Assembly: GCA_016342415.1 (NCBI GenBank)
Contig: JAEIOD010000007.1
Coordinates: forward strand, 62,001-126,000
Length of the DNA: 64,000 nt
Reading direction: 5' to 3'
Source of the DNA: Clostridiales bacterium
GTDB taxonomy: Bacteria > Bacillota > Clostridia > Peptostreptococcales > Acidaminobacteraceae
The notes under the pieces are model-generated. The model saw nothing but the letters and a program-made list of their open reading frames with translations. It was not told where the DNA came from and did no database searches. Numbering within the stretch: position 1 is the stretch's first letter; each line of letters begins with the position of its first letter. Positions 36,231 through 44,351 of this stretch are shown here, piece after piece. The position numbers and the translations under genes were made by a program.

Positions 36231-36944
36231 ATGGAAGAATTAATTAGATTAAATAAATTTATATCACAAACAGGGTATTGTTCAAGAAGACAGGCCGATG
36301 CTCTTATTGATGCTGGAAAAGTTAAAGTAAACGGTAAAAAACCAGAACTCGGTTTAAAAGTATCATATAAAGATGAAATCATCGTAGAAGGGACACTGAT
36401 TACTAAAAAATCGGAACCTGTCTACTTGGCATTTCATAAACCAGTTGGAATCACAAGTACGACTGATTTAAAAGATCCTGACAACATGATTGACTTCATA
36501 GGCTACCCAGAAAGAATTTTTCATATCGGGAGACTTGACAAAATGTCAGAAGGGTTGATTTTCTTAACCAATGACGGTGATATCGTCAATAAAATTCTAA
36601 GAGCAGAAAATGGTCATGAGAAAGAATATATCGTAACCGTGGATCATGCAATAACCGAAGAGTTTTTAGTTAAAATGTCTAAAGGTGTTAAGATTTTAGA
36701 GACGGTAACATTACCATGTGTGGTAGAACAGATGGGCAAAAGAACATTTAAGATTATTTTAACACAGGGTCTTAATCGACAAATCAGAAGGATGTGTGAA
36801 GCGTTAGGTTATAAAGTCATAAAACTTAAACGTGTTCGAATTATGAATATTAAACTAGATGGCATAGCTTATGGTGAGTGGCGCTATTTCAGTAAAAAAG
36901 AGTTAAATGATATCAATGAACTTGTTAAAACATCTCAAAAATAA
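36231..36944 (+). CDS. rluF: 23S rRNA pseudouridine synthase RluF-type
   Basis: A protein of 237 residues. N-terminal S4 RNA-binding domain (RLNKFISQTGYCSRRQADALIDAGKVKVNG), then the RsuA/RluB/E/F catalytic block 'HIGRLDKMSEGLIFLTNDGDIVNKIL' with the catalytic Asp in 'GRLD', and 'LTQGLNRQIRRMCEALGYKV'. The spelling around the motifs ('EKEYIVTVD', 'RIMNIKLD') fits RluF (U2604) best. It is the third ribosome-related gene in a row and is followed by a terminator. Confidence 0.9.
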   Translation: MEELIRLNKFISQTGYCSRRQADALIDAGKVKVNGKKPELGLKVSYKDEIIVEGTLITKKSEPVYLAFHKPVGITSTTDLKDPDNMIDFIGYPERIFHIGRLDKMSEGLIFLTNDGDIVNKILRAENGHEKEYIVTVDHAITEEFLVKMSKGVKILETVTLPCVVEQMGKRTFKIILTQGLNRQIRRMCEALGYKVIKLKRVRIMNIKLDGIAYGEWRYFSKKELNDINELVKTSQK

Positions 36945-36949
36945 TTATC

Positions 36950-36974
36950 AATCTATCTTCGGATAGATTTTTTT
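36950..36974 (+). terminator. Rho-independent terminator
   Basis: AATCTATC / GATAGATT stem closed by a TTCG tetraloop and followed by a T-run. Confidence 0.9.
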
Positions 36975-37048
36975 GTTTTATTTAGGAAACCTTATTATTA
37001 AATTAAGTTCGAATGGGTATAAACTACTTGGTTAGAAAAGGAGGCGTT

Positions 37049-37738
37049 ATGAAAACTATTGGATTGATTGGTGGTATGAGTTGGGAGTCTTCTCTTGAGT
37101 ACTACCGTATCCTTAATGAAGAGACGAAAAACAGATTGGGTGAAACACATTCTGCAAAATGTTTGATGTACTCGTTTGATTTCCATGAAATAGAGGTTTT
37201 ACAACGACGAGGTGATTGGGATAAGCTGACGACACTTATGGTGGAAAGTGCATTAAATCTAAAACATGGCGGTGCAGAATGTTTAGTCATCTGTACCAAT
37301 ACCATGCATAAAATGGCAAGTGTGATAAAAACATCAACTGGGCTGCCTGTTATTCACATAGCAGATGAAACCGGTAAAGTCATCTCTAATCAGGGCTTGA
37401 AAAAAATAGCTTTATTGGGCACCAAATTTACAATGGAAGGTGATTTTTATATAGAAAAATTGAAAGCCTACGGTATTGAAGTGATGATTCCTGATGAACC
37501 AAACAAACAAATTATTCATGATATCATATACAATGAACTGATCTTGGGCATTATTAAGAATGAGAGTAAACAAAGGTATATTGAGATCATTCATCAGTTA
37601 AAAAATGAAGGTGCGGAAGGTATCATCTTAGGGTGTACTGAGATACCGCTTTTGATTAAAGAATCTGATGTGAAAATTCCTATTTTTGATACCACTTTTA
37701 TACATGCAAAAGGCGCTTTGGATTATGCTATTGATTAA
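37049..37738 (+). CDS. Aspartate/glutamate racemase family protein
   Basis: A protein of 229 residues with the two catalytic-cysteine blocks of cofactor-independent racemases, 'LVICTNTMHKM' and 'GIILGCTEIPLLI', and the N-terminal 'IGLIGGMSWESSLEYYRILNE' typical of the aspartate racemase (YgeA-like) branch. It would interconvert an L- and D-amino acid, probably aspartate. ATG 37049 follows AAAAGGAGG. Nothing nearby fixes the physiological substrate. Confidence 0.9.
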   Translation: MKTIGLIGGMSWESSLEYYRILNEETKNRLGETHSAKCLMYSFDFHEIEVLQRRGDWDKLTTLMVESALNLKHGGAECLVICTNTMHKMASVIKTSTGLPVIHIADETGKVISNQGLKKIALLGTKFTMEGDFYIEKLKAYGIEVMIPDEPNKQIIHDIIYNELILGIIKNESKQRYIEIIHQLKNEGAEGIILGCTEIPLLIKESDVKIPIFDTTFIHAKGALDYAID

Positions 37739-37842
37739 AGAAAAATAAAATTAAAACAATTTTGTAATTATTACAATTTTATATTGAAATATTCTCTCTT
37801 TGATGTAAAATAGACTTATAAAACAATATAGGAGGATATGTA

Positions 37843-39264
37843 ATGAATATTAGTGTCAATGATCAAATGGGAGACTTCGACGGTGTTATTATCCCGTTCT
37901 ACGAAAATTTATTAGCAACATCAGTTTTAAAATTACCACTCGAAGCATTAAAGGAATCAAAGAAATTTGAAGGAAAAATTGGTACAACATATAAGTTGAC
38001 AACCATAACGGATGGTAAACTTAATGAGGTTGTATTATTAGGTCTTGGTGAAGTTGATAAGTTGACATCAAGAAAGGTACTAAATGCATTTGGTTCAGCA
38101 TACAGAGTTATGAAAAAGCAAAAGGTTGAACAAGTGGTATTAAATATTCAAGGTTTGGAAAAAGAAGAGTTCTTAGCTAAAGCAGCGACTGAAGCTGTTG
38201 TAATGGCAGATTACAAGTTTGATTTGAAAACAAAAGAAAAAGAAGAGAAGGATATTAAATTGGAGTTGATTACTTCAGTCAATATGGATGTGATTCAAGA
38301 GTCGTTTGTATTGGCAGAGTCTAATATAATCGGTAGAGATTTAGTCAATCAACCAGCCAATCTAATGAATCCAATAACGTTATCTGAAAAGGTTATTGAG
38401 CTTGGAGAGGAAAAAGGCTTTGACGTAGAAGTATTAGAGTTAAAGCATATTGAATCGTTAAAGATGGATGCTTTCTTATCAGTAGCTAAAGCATCAGCAG
38501 TAGAGCCGAGGTTTATCATTATGAGATACAAAGGTAATCCGGAAAGTGATGATATCTTAGGATATGTTGGTAAAGGATTGACATATGATTCAGGCGGTCT
38601 ATCAATCAAACCAACAAACTCAATGGTTGATATGAAAAGTGATATGGGTGGTTCAGCGGCAGTAATCGGTGCGATGTGTGCCATAGCAGATATGAAACTT
38701 AAAACCAATGTTGTTTCAGTTGTAGCTGCATGTGAAAATATGATTGCCGGTAATAGTTATAGACCGGGTGACATCATTGGCTCAATGGGTGGTAAATCAA
38801 TATTCATTGGCAATACAGATGCTGAAGGACGTTTGACTTTGATTGATGCGATGCATTATATCGTTACACGAGAAAATGTTAAACAAGTGATTGATATTGC
38901 AACCTTAACAGGAGCAGCGATTCATTGTACGGGTAATGCAGCATCAGTAGCAATCAGTAACAATGATGACTTTTATAATAAGGTGGATGAGAGTTTTAAT
39001 AAGAGTGGTGAGCAAATTTGGAGAATGCCAATCTTTGATGAGTATAAAGAGCTGATCAAACATGAAGAAGCTGATCTAACCAATACAGCAGGTAGCCCTG
39101 GAACAATAACAGCAGGATTGTTTATTGGAGAATTTACAGGTGATCTACCATGGGTGCATATTGATATAGCTGGTACTGCTTTTGCTAAGAAGGAAGAGGG
39201 CATATTATCAAAAGGTGCAACTGGTGTAGGGGTAAGACCATTATACTATTTAGCAAAAAAATAG
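37843..39264 (+). CDS. pepA: Leucyl aminopeptidase (M17)
   Basis: A protein of 473 residues. The N-terminal macro-like domain precedes the catalytic domain with the two-metal site: 'GKGLTYDSGGLSIKP' (Lys and Asp ligands), 'DMGGSAAVIGAM' and the signature 'NTDAEGRLTLIDAMHY' (Asp, Glu). It is cytosolic and removes N-terminal residues from peptides. The length is slightly below the usual ~490-500. AGGAGG precedes the ATG. The peroxidase gene starts 10 nt downstream, so the two share a transcript. Confidence 0.94.
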   Translation: MNISVNDQMGDFDGVIIPFYENLLATSVLKLPLEALKESKKFEGKIGTTYKLTTITDGKLNEVVLLGLGEVDKLTSRKVLNAFGSAYRVMKKQKVEQVVLNIQGLEKEEFLAKAATEAVVMADYKFDLKTKEKEEKDIKLELITSVNMDVIQESFVLAESNIIGRDLVNQPANLMNPITLSEKVIELGEEKGFDVEVLELKHIESLKMDAFLSVAKASAVEPRFIIMRYKGNPESDDILGYVGKGLTYDSGGLSIKPTNSMVDMKSDMGGSAAVIGAMCAIADMKLKTNVVSVVAACENMIAGNSYRPGDIIGSMGGKSIFIGNTDAEGRLTLIDAMHYIVTRENVKQVIDIATLTGAAIHCTGNAASVAISNNDDFYNKVDESFNKSGEQIWRMPIFDEYKELIKHEEADLTNTAGSPGTITAGLFIGEFTGDLPWVHIDIAGTAFAKKEEGILSKGATGVGVRPLYYLAKK

Positions 39265-39273
39265 GAGGTATTT

Positions 39274-39774
39274 ATGATTACATTTGCAGGAAATCCAATT
39301 AATATATTAGGACCAGCAACTGAAAAGGGTACAAAAGCACAAGATTTTATAGCAGTAAAACAGGATTTATCAACATTTAGATTAAGTGATTTGCCAAAAG
39401 ATAAAGTAAAGGTAATCAGTGTGGCACCTTCTATAGACACAGGTATATGCTCTTTGCAAACTATTTTCTTTAACCAAGAAGCAGCAAAATACAAAGATGA
39501 TGTAGAATTGGTTGAAATTACAGTTGATTTGCCATTTGCTCAAAAGAGATACTGTGCAGCAGAAGGGATCGATAATCTAACGGTTGTTTCTGATTATCAA
39601 ACACATGATTTTGGTATGAAATATGGATTTTTAATTGAAGGATTAAAACTACTTACAAGAGGTGTTGTTATTATTGATAAGAATGATACAATCCAATATG
39701 TAGAGTATGTTAAGGAAGTGACTACAGAGCCTAATTATGACGCAGCTCTTGAAGTGATGAAAACATTAATTTAA
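39274..39774 (+). CDS. tpx: Thiol peroxidase
   Basis: A protein of 166 residues, an atypical 2-Cys peroxiredoxin: peroxidatic Cys in 'SVAPSIDTGICSLQT' (Thr three residues before Cys as required), resolving Cys in 'FAQKRYCAAEGI', N-terminus 'MITFAGNPINILG'. It reduces peroxides using thioredoxin and is a common oxygen-defence enzyme of anaerobes. It lies directly behind pepA and is closed by a hairpin. Confidence 0.95.
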   Translation: MITFAGNPINILGPATEKGTKAQDFIAVKQDLSTFRLSDLPKDKVKVISVAPSIDTGICSLQTIFFNQEAAKYKDDVELVEITVDLPFAQKRYCAAEGIDNLTVVSDYQTHDFGMKYGFLIEGLKLLTRGVVIIDKNDTIQYVEYVKEVTTEPNYDAALEVMKTLI

Positions 39775-39780
39775 TCATTA

Positions 39781-39812
39781 AGGGCAAGTCAAGAGTTCTT
39801 TTGACTTGCCCT
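39781..39812 (+). terminator. Terminator-like hairpin after tpx
   Basis: AGGGCAAGTCAA / TTGACTTGCCCT perfect 12-bp stem. The tail is ATTAAATAAAATT rather than a pure T-run. Confidence 0.75.
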
Positions 39813-39837
39813 ATTAAATAAAATTATATGAGATATC

Positions 39838-39893
39838 TTGACAAGTGATTGGAATCCATGTATTATTTAGTTAGGAAAAGCCAAACTAACTAA
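39838..39893 (+). promoter_or_regulatory. Strong marR promoter with overlapping MarR-type operator O1
   Basis: TTGACA (39838-39843), 17 bp, TATTAT (39861-39866): near-consensus sigma-A promoter. Directly after the -10 lies TTAGTTAG (39867-39874), 11-bp spacer, CTAACTAA (39886-39893), a perfect inverted repeat covering the expected start point. The same arrangement recurs at 40339-40365. Confidence 0.75.
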
Positions 39894-39903
39894 GAGGTGT
39901 GAT

Positions 39904-40320
39904 ATGGAATTAAGAGAAAGCTTAGCAGGTGGTATTGCCAAACTTACTAGATTAAAAGGTAAATGCTACATAAATCTCTTGAATGACTTAAAGATTTCAG
40001 AACTGAGTCTTAAACAAATGGAGTATTTAAAAAGTTTAAACAAATCAAATGGTGTAACGACCAGTCACCTAGCGGAAATTTTGGATCTATCTAAACCAAC
40101 TGTCACAGAAATGGTTAAAAAATTTATTAGAATGGAAATGGTATACAAGCAGAGTTGTCCATCAGATGGCAGAGTATATTATATTAAACTAACTGAAAAA
40201 GGGCAACAGATTGTAGATTTATCTTTGATGACAAATGATTATTTAGCCGGGAAGCTAATTGAATCATTAAGTGAAGAGGATATAGAAACACTAATAAGTA
40301 TTCTAATGAAAATTGAGTAA
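39904..40320 (+). CDS. MarR family transcriptional regulator
   Basis: A protein of 138 residues. The winged-helix core reads 'VTTSHLAEILDLSKPTVTEMVKKFIRMEMVYKQSCPSDGRVYYIKLTEKG' (recognition helix then wing), flanked by dimerisation helices. It is preceded by a strong promoter whose start is covered by a palindrome, so autorepression is likely. The second palindrome in front of the next gene makes that small membrane protein its probable target. The ligand is unknown; two cysteines (residues 22 and 82) are present but no redox role is claimed. Confidence 0.9.
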   Translation: MELRESLAGGIAKLTRLKGKCYINLLNDLKISELSLKQMEYLKSLNKSNGVTTSHLAEILDLSKPTVTEMVKKFIRMEMVYKQSCPSDGRVYYIKLTEKGQQIVDLSLMTNDYLAGKLIESLSEEDIETLISILMKIE

Positions 40321-40338
40321 TCAATTTTTTTTACCAAG

Positions 40339-40365
40339 ATAGTTAGGTTAAACAAAACTAATTAA
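40339..40365 (+). promoter_or_regulatory. MarR-type operator O2
   Basis: ATAGTTAG (40339-40346), 11-bp spacer, CTAATTAA (40358-40365). Arms and spacing match O1 upstream of marR with one arm change on each side; the spacer sequences differ. It lies 25 nt before the next start codon. Confidence 0.65.
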
Positions 40366-40389
40366 CAATACAATATATGGAGGCGGCAT

Positions 40390-40935
40390 TTGAAATCAAT
40401 CGATCATTTTTTTGAACAATTTGATGAAATTTATAACAATAAAGAACAATACAACATCTCATGGGCGTTTAGAGATGCACAAGAAAAGCTTAATGGATTT
40501 AAAGAAGAGGTAGTGGACGAACAAATCAAAAAAAAATGTCTTCTGTGTAAAAACAAAGACAACAGTGCTTATAGTTTATTCCAAGAAAAAAGTTACTTAG
40601 CCATTAAAAGACAACGATTGATAGCAAATGTATTTGAAAATGCACATACTTTAATAACGATATTAGAGTTTATATTATCTGTTATTTTAGTAATGGTTGT
40701 ATCAGAAATCAGTCACAGTGACACCTTAGTGATTGAAAGTAGATTGTTCAGTATGTGGGTTGTAATCATATTTGCATTTTTTAAAGTCATTATAGAACAG
40801 TTTTTATTAAGGCCCAAGATGGAAGCTTTTGGGTGGAAACTGTATGCAAATTCTGTCGACTTACTAAGAAACTTAACACTGGAATTGAGTCAAAAAATGG
40901 ATATAAATCTAAATGACTTACCAGAAATTATCTAG
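40390..40935 (+). CDS. Small two-TM membrane protein, probable MarR target
   Basis: A protein of 181 residues starting at TTG 40390 with GGAGG five nt upstream. A soluble N-terminal ~85 residues with a lone CLLC motif is followed by two hydrophobic segments (ILEFILSVILVMVVS; FSMWVVIIFAFFKVIIEQFLL) and a helical C-terminus. The two-helix membrane core with flanking cytosolic helices is loosely like SLATT-type proteins, but I cannot assign a family. It overlaps the long open frame of lon but not its chosen start. Confidence 0.6.
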   Translation: MKSIDHFFEQFDEIYNNKEQYNISWAFRDAQEKLNGFKEEVVDEQIKKKCLLCKNKDNSAYSLFQEKSYLAIKRQRLIANVFENAHTLITILEFILSVILVMVVSEISHSDTLVIESRLFSMWVVIIFAFFKVIIEQFLLRPKMEAFGWKLYANSVDLLRNLTLELSQKMDINLNDLPEII

Positions 40936-40966
40936 TATTGATTCAACAAAAAATTGGAGGTTTATG

Positions 40967-43351
40967 ATGAGTAAACATGTTGTGATGCCATTAAAAGAAA
41001 TGGTTTTATTCAGTAAAGGTCAGATTCAAATCAATGCAGATGTTCATTATGATTTGAAGTTACAAAAGAAAATAGACGAAGCAGATGGTTATGCAATTGC
41101 AGTATCATTAAAAGATTATGATGAAGAAAGTATGTTTGAGGAAAAAGATTTTTATCATGTCGGTAATATCATAAAAGTATCAAAAGTAAAAAGAGAAACC
41201 AACGGGTATCAATTAAGTTTAGATGTTTTAGAACGTGTTCAAATCACGAGCTTCGAATTAGAGGAAAACAGTTTTATCGCTTCTTACGAATCACTTGAGG
41301 ATATTATTGATATGGATCCGAACTCTGAAAAAGAGATGATTTCTTATGTTAAGAAAATGACTGAAGAGATGAGTGTGTCAATACCTGGATCAGAAGGATT
41401 TGTTAAACATCTGCAGCAATTGGATGATATGAATAGTTTGATTGCAACGTTGATGCCATATCTTCATATTTCTTATGAGGAAAAACAGGCGGTTTTAGAA
41501 ATGACATCACTTAGAAAGAAAAGTTTGAGATTTCTGGATATTATGATAGAAAGAAAAGAGCAATTGAAATTGCAAGTTGAAATGAACAGCAAATTTTCAA
41601 ATTCAATGAATCAATCATATCGAGAAAAACTTTTAAGAGAACAACTGAAGTCAATACAGGAAGAATTAAGTGAATCCGACGGTAGGAGTAAGAGAAAAGA
41701 CTATCGTGTAAATATTGAAGAAACCAAATTACCAGAAGACATTGAAGAGATTGCTTTTGAAGAAGTGGATAAATTGGACCGAATGGGACCAAATGCTGCT
41801 GAGAGTAATGTAATCAGGTCGTATTTAGATTTGATTCTAGCGTTGCCTTGGCATTCTGAAGAGGTAAAGGATATTGATATTACTGAAGCATCAAAAGCTC
41901 TTGATAATAGACATTATGGTTTAAATAAAGTTAAAGAACGTATCATTCAGCATTTAACTGTGATGAAACTTAAAAAGAATAAACAAGGATCGATCCTGTT
42001 ATTAGCTGGCCCTCCAGGGACTGGTAAGACAAGTTTAGCGAGAAGTATTGCAAAAGCTTTGGACCGCGAGTATGTAAGAATCAGCTTAGGTGGCGTTCGA
42101 GATGAAGCTGAAATTAGAGGACATAGAAGAACTTATATTGGTGCTATGCCTGGTAAAATCATTCAAGGGATGAAGAGAGCAGGCAGTAAAAACCCTGTAT
42201 TTGTACTAGATGAAGTGGATAAATTAATGGCTTCAGCAAGTGGTGATCCGGCTGCTGCATTATTAGAAGTATTAGATCCAGAACAAAACAGCACATTTAA
42301 TGATCACTATTTAGATGCGCCATATGATTTGAGTGATGTGTTCTTTATTGCAACAGCTAATGATTTAAGAACAATTCCAGGTCCTTTAAGAGACCGCATG
42401 GAAATCATTCAAATTGGTAGTTATACAGCTGTAGAAAAATACCATATTGCAAGTAAACATTTATTTAATATCAGTTTGGAAGAACATGGATTAACAGGAG
42501 ACGATATCAAACTCAGTGACAATGCATTAAAGGCGATTATCGATAAGTACACTAGAGAAGCTGGTGTTAGAAATCTTAAACGTCAACTGGACAAACTGGT
42601 TCGTGTGAGTTCTGAAAAAATTGTCACAGGCAAAGTGGATAGACCTTATAGAGTTCGTGAGAATATGTTGGGATCACTACTCGGTCATGAAATTGCAAGG
42701 TATGATTTGGTAAAGGACTCAAATATCCCTGGTGTTGTGACTGGACTTGCTTGGACACCTGTGGGTGGCGATATACTATTTATTGAGTCGGCATTTATAC
42801 CAGGTCGTGGAAATTTATTATTGACAGGGCAGCTTGGAGATGTAATGAAAGAGTCTGCAAGAATCTCATTAAGTTTAATCAAATCAAGACTTCATACTTA
42901 TATGAAACCAGCTGATTTTGACAAACTAGATCTTCATATCCATGTGCCAGCTGGTGCAACACCTAAAGATGGACCATCTGCTGGTGTGACGATGTTAACA
43001 ACAATTGCATCACTTGTAAGTCATATACCAGTTGATTCAAAACTTGCTATGACTGGAGAAATTTCACTTAGAGGTGTCGTGTTACCAGTTGGTGGCATTA
43101 AAGAAAAAGTAATAGCAGCACACCGTTCTGGTATTAGGAAGATAATCCTCCCATATGACAATAAAAGAGATATTGAAGATGTACCTAATGAAGTAAAAAG
43201 TCAGTTGGAGTTTGTATTTGTTAAAACCGTTGAAGAAGTTTTAACACAAGCTCTTTCTATTGAATTACCTGAACCGTATACAAATGATTTTTTATTAAAT
43301 TCAAATGAATCAAAAATTGAAATTGGTTTTGAGGTAGGAGAAAATCACTAA
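40967..43351 (+). CDS. lon: ATP-dependent protease Lon
   Basis: A protein of 794 residues. N-terminal LON substrate-binding domain (VVMPLKEMVLFSKGQIQI...), coiled-coil region with 'YREKLLREQLKSIQEEL', AAA+ domain with 'AGPPGTGKTSLARSIA' and 'VFVLDEVDKL', and the protease domain with the catalytic Ser in 'TPKDGPSAGVTM' and Lys in 'TGEISLRGVVLPVGGIKEKVIAAHR'. Cytosolic quality control. Two adjacent ATGs (40964, 40967) follow GGAGG; spacing favours the second. A terminator follows. Confidence 0.96.
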   Translation: MSKHVVMPLKEMVLFSKGQIQINADVHYDLKLQKKIDEADGYAIAVSLKDYDEESMFEEKDFYHVGNIIKVSKVKRETNGYQLSLDVLERVQITSFELEENSFIASYESLEDIIDMDPNSEKEMISYVKKMTEEMSVSIPGSEGFVKHLQQLDDMNSLIATLMPYLHISYEEKQAVLEMTSLRKKSLRFLDIMIERKEQLKLQVEMNSKFSNSMNQSYREKLLREQLKSIQEELSESDGRSKRKDYRVNIEETKLPEDIEEIAFEEVDKLDRMGPNAAESNVIRSYLDLILALPWHSEEVKDIDITEASKALDNRHYGLNKVKERIIQHLTVMKLKKNKQGSILLLAGPPGTGKTSLARSIAKALDREYVRISLGGVRDEAEIRGHRRTYIGAMPGKIIQGMKRAGSKNPVFVLDEVDKLMASASGDPAAALLEVLDPEQNSTFNDHYLDAPYDLSDVFFIATANDLRTIPGPLRDRMEIIQIGSYTAVEKYHIASKHLFNISLEEHGLTGDDIKLSDNALKAIIDKYTREAGVRNLKRQLDKLVRVSSEKIVTGKVDRPYRVRENMLGSLLGHEIARYDLVKDSNIPGVVTGLAWTPVGGDILFIESAFIPGRGNLLLTGQLGDVMKESARISLSLIKSRLHTYMKPADFDKLDLHIHVPAGATPKDGPSAGVTMLTTIASLVSHIPVDSKLAMTGEISLRGVVLPVGGIKEKVIAAHRSGIRKIILPYDNKRDIEDVPNEVKSQLEFVFVKTVEEVLTQALSIELPEPYTNDFLLNSNESKIEIGFEVGENH

Positions 43352-43361
43352 AATTGTTGAA

Positions 43362-43389
43362 GGCTTGTTCATTGGACAAGTCTTTTTTT
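43362..43389 (+). terminator. Rho-independent terminator after lon
   Basis: GGCTTGT / ACAAGTC stem with one G-T pair, 7-nt loop, then seven T. Confidence 0.8.
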
Positions 43390-43452
43390 GAGCCCAAAAT
43401 ACTAGAATCGGTTAGCGAAATCCGAAAAAATCGGAAAATTCAAAATAATCAC

Positions 43453-43508
43453 TTTACAAAGAGAATGGACGAGGCGTATAATATAGATGAGTGAGCAAGT
43501 GCTCACTC
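43453..43508 (+). promoter_or_regulatory. Promoter of the AOR/transketolase cluster with TetR-type operator at the start point
   Basis: TTTACA (43453-43458), 18 bp, TATAAT (43477-43482). GAGTGAGCA (43489-43497), two bases, TGCTCACTC (43500-43508) form a perfect 9-bp-arm palindrome beginning at the expected transcription start. This size and symmetry fit a TetR-family operator, and a TetR gene lies in the same cluster at 51053. Confidence 0.7.
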
Positions 43509-43520
43509 GGAAAAATTCGC

Positions 43521-43572
43521 GACCTATTAAATAGGTTTTTCTTATGAAACTAGAGTGAGTAGTTGCTCGCTT
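43521..43572 (+). promoter_or_regulatory. Leader hairpin and second, imperfect operator copy
   Basis: ACCTATT / AATAGGT followed by TTTTTCTT (about 43522-43545) is a small terminator-like hairpin. GAGTGAGTA (43553-43561) plus TGCTCGCTT (43564-43572) repeats the upstream palindrome imperfectly, just before the ribosome binding site of the first gene. Confidence 0.5.
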
Positions 43573-43588
43573 TGGAGAGGAGGTTACA

Positions 43589-44341
43589 ATGAAACATGAT
43601 TTAACACTTGCAAACATTAATCTTTATGCCGTTATGCGAAACCTTGAAGATTTATGTGAAATGGATTCTGAAATGAATGAATTGATTAAAAATCAAAATT
43701 TATCCATTCAGATGTCTGTGAAGAATGGTCCTATGGGGTTGATTAAGTTCGAAAATGGGAAGTGTCAATTTATAAGAGGTAAACATCCGGCTTCTGTTAA
43801 GATGTATTTTAAGTCCCCTGAACATTTTAATAAAATGGTGGATGGTAAGGCAAATCCGATTCTATTAAAAGGTTTTACAAAGGCAAAGTTTTTAACTAAG
43901 GATTTTATGACGCTTACAGATAAATTATCTTTTTATTTGAAACCTACAGAAGAGCTGCTTAAAGATCCTAAATATACAAGAATAAATACAACATTGACAG
44001 CCTACACAGCCTTTTTTGCTTTAGCAGAAATCGGTAATACAGATCCTTTAGGCAAATACAATGGTTCAAGAATTCCAAATGGCAATATTGCCATAAGTGT
44101 TGAGGATGGTCCAGCAATATGTATTGAAGCAAGAAGTGGTAATCTTAATGCCGTTAAAGGTATGCCTACAAATTACCGTGCTTCTATGGCGTTTACAGAC
44201 ATGAAAACGGCAGGGGATTTACTAAATGGAAAGATAGATTCTTATTCGTGTATAGCCTGTAAAACACTGAAATTAAAAGGTTATATACCTATGTTAGATA
44301 ATATGAACAAGTTACTTGGTCAAGTACCAAATTATTTATAG
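43589..44341 (+). CDS. SCP2-like (sterol-carrier fold) protein
   Basis: A protein of 250 residues built of two SCP2-like stretches: 'GLIKFENGKCQFIRGKHPASVKMYFKSPEHFNKMVDGKANPILLKGFTKAKFL' and 'IAISVEDGPAICIEARSGN...ASMAFTDMKTAGDLLNGKIDSYSCIACKTLKLKGYIPMLDNMNKLL'. Each shows the family pattern of a hydrophobic ligand-cavity sheet with 'xMxFxxxxxxxxLxxGK' and the closing helix. SCP2 domains bind lipids or acyl-CoAs. There is no signal peptide. It is the first gene of the TetR-controlled train, with GGAGG before ATG 43589. Confidence 0.75.
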   Translation: MKHDLTLANINLYAVMRNLEDLCEMDSEMNELIKNQNLSIQMSVKNGPMGLIKFENGKCQFIRGKHPASVKMYFKSPEHFNKMVDGKANPILLKGFTKAKFLTKDFMTLTDKLSFYLKPTEELLKDPKYTRINTTLTAYTAFFALAEIGNTDPLGKYNGSRIPNGNIAISVEDGPAICIEARSGNLNAVKGMPTNYRASMAFTDMKTAGDLLNGKIDSYSCIACKTLKLKGYIPMLDNMNKLLGQVPNYL

Positions 44342-44351
44342 GGGGATAATG

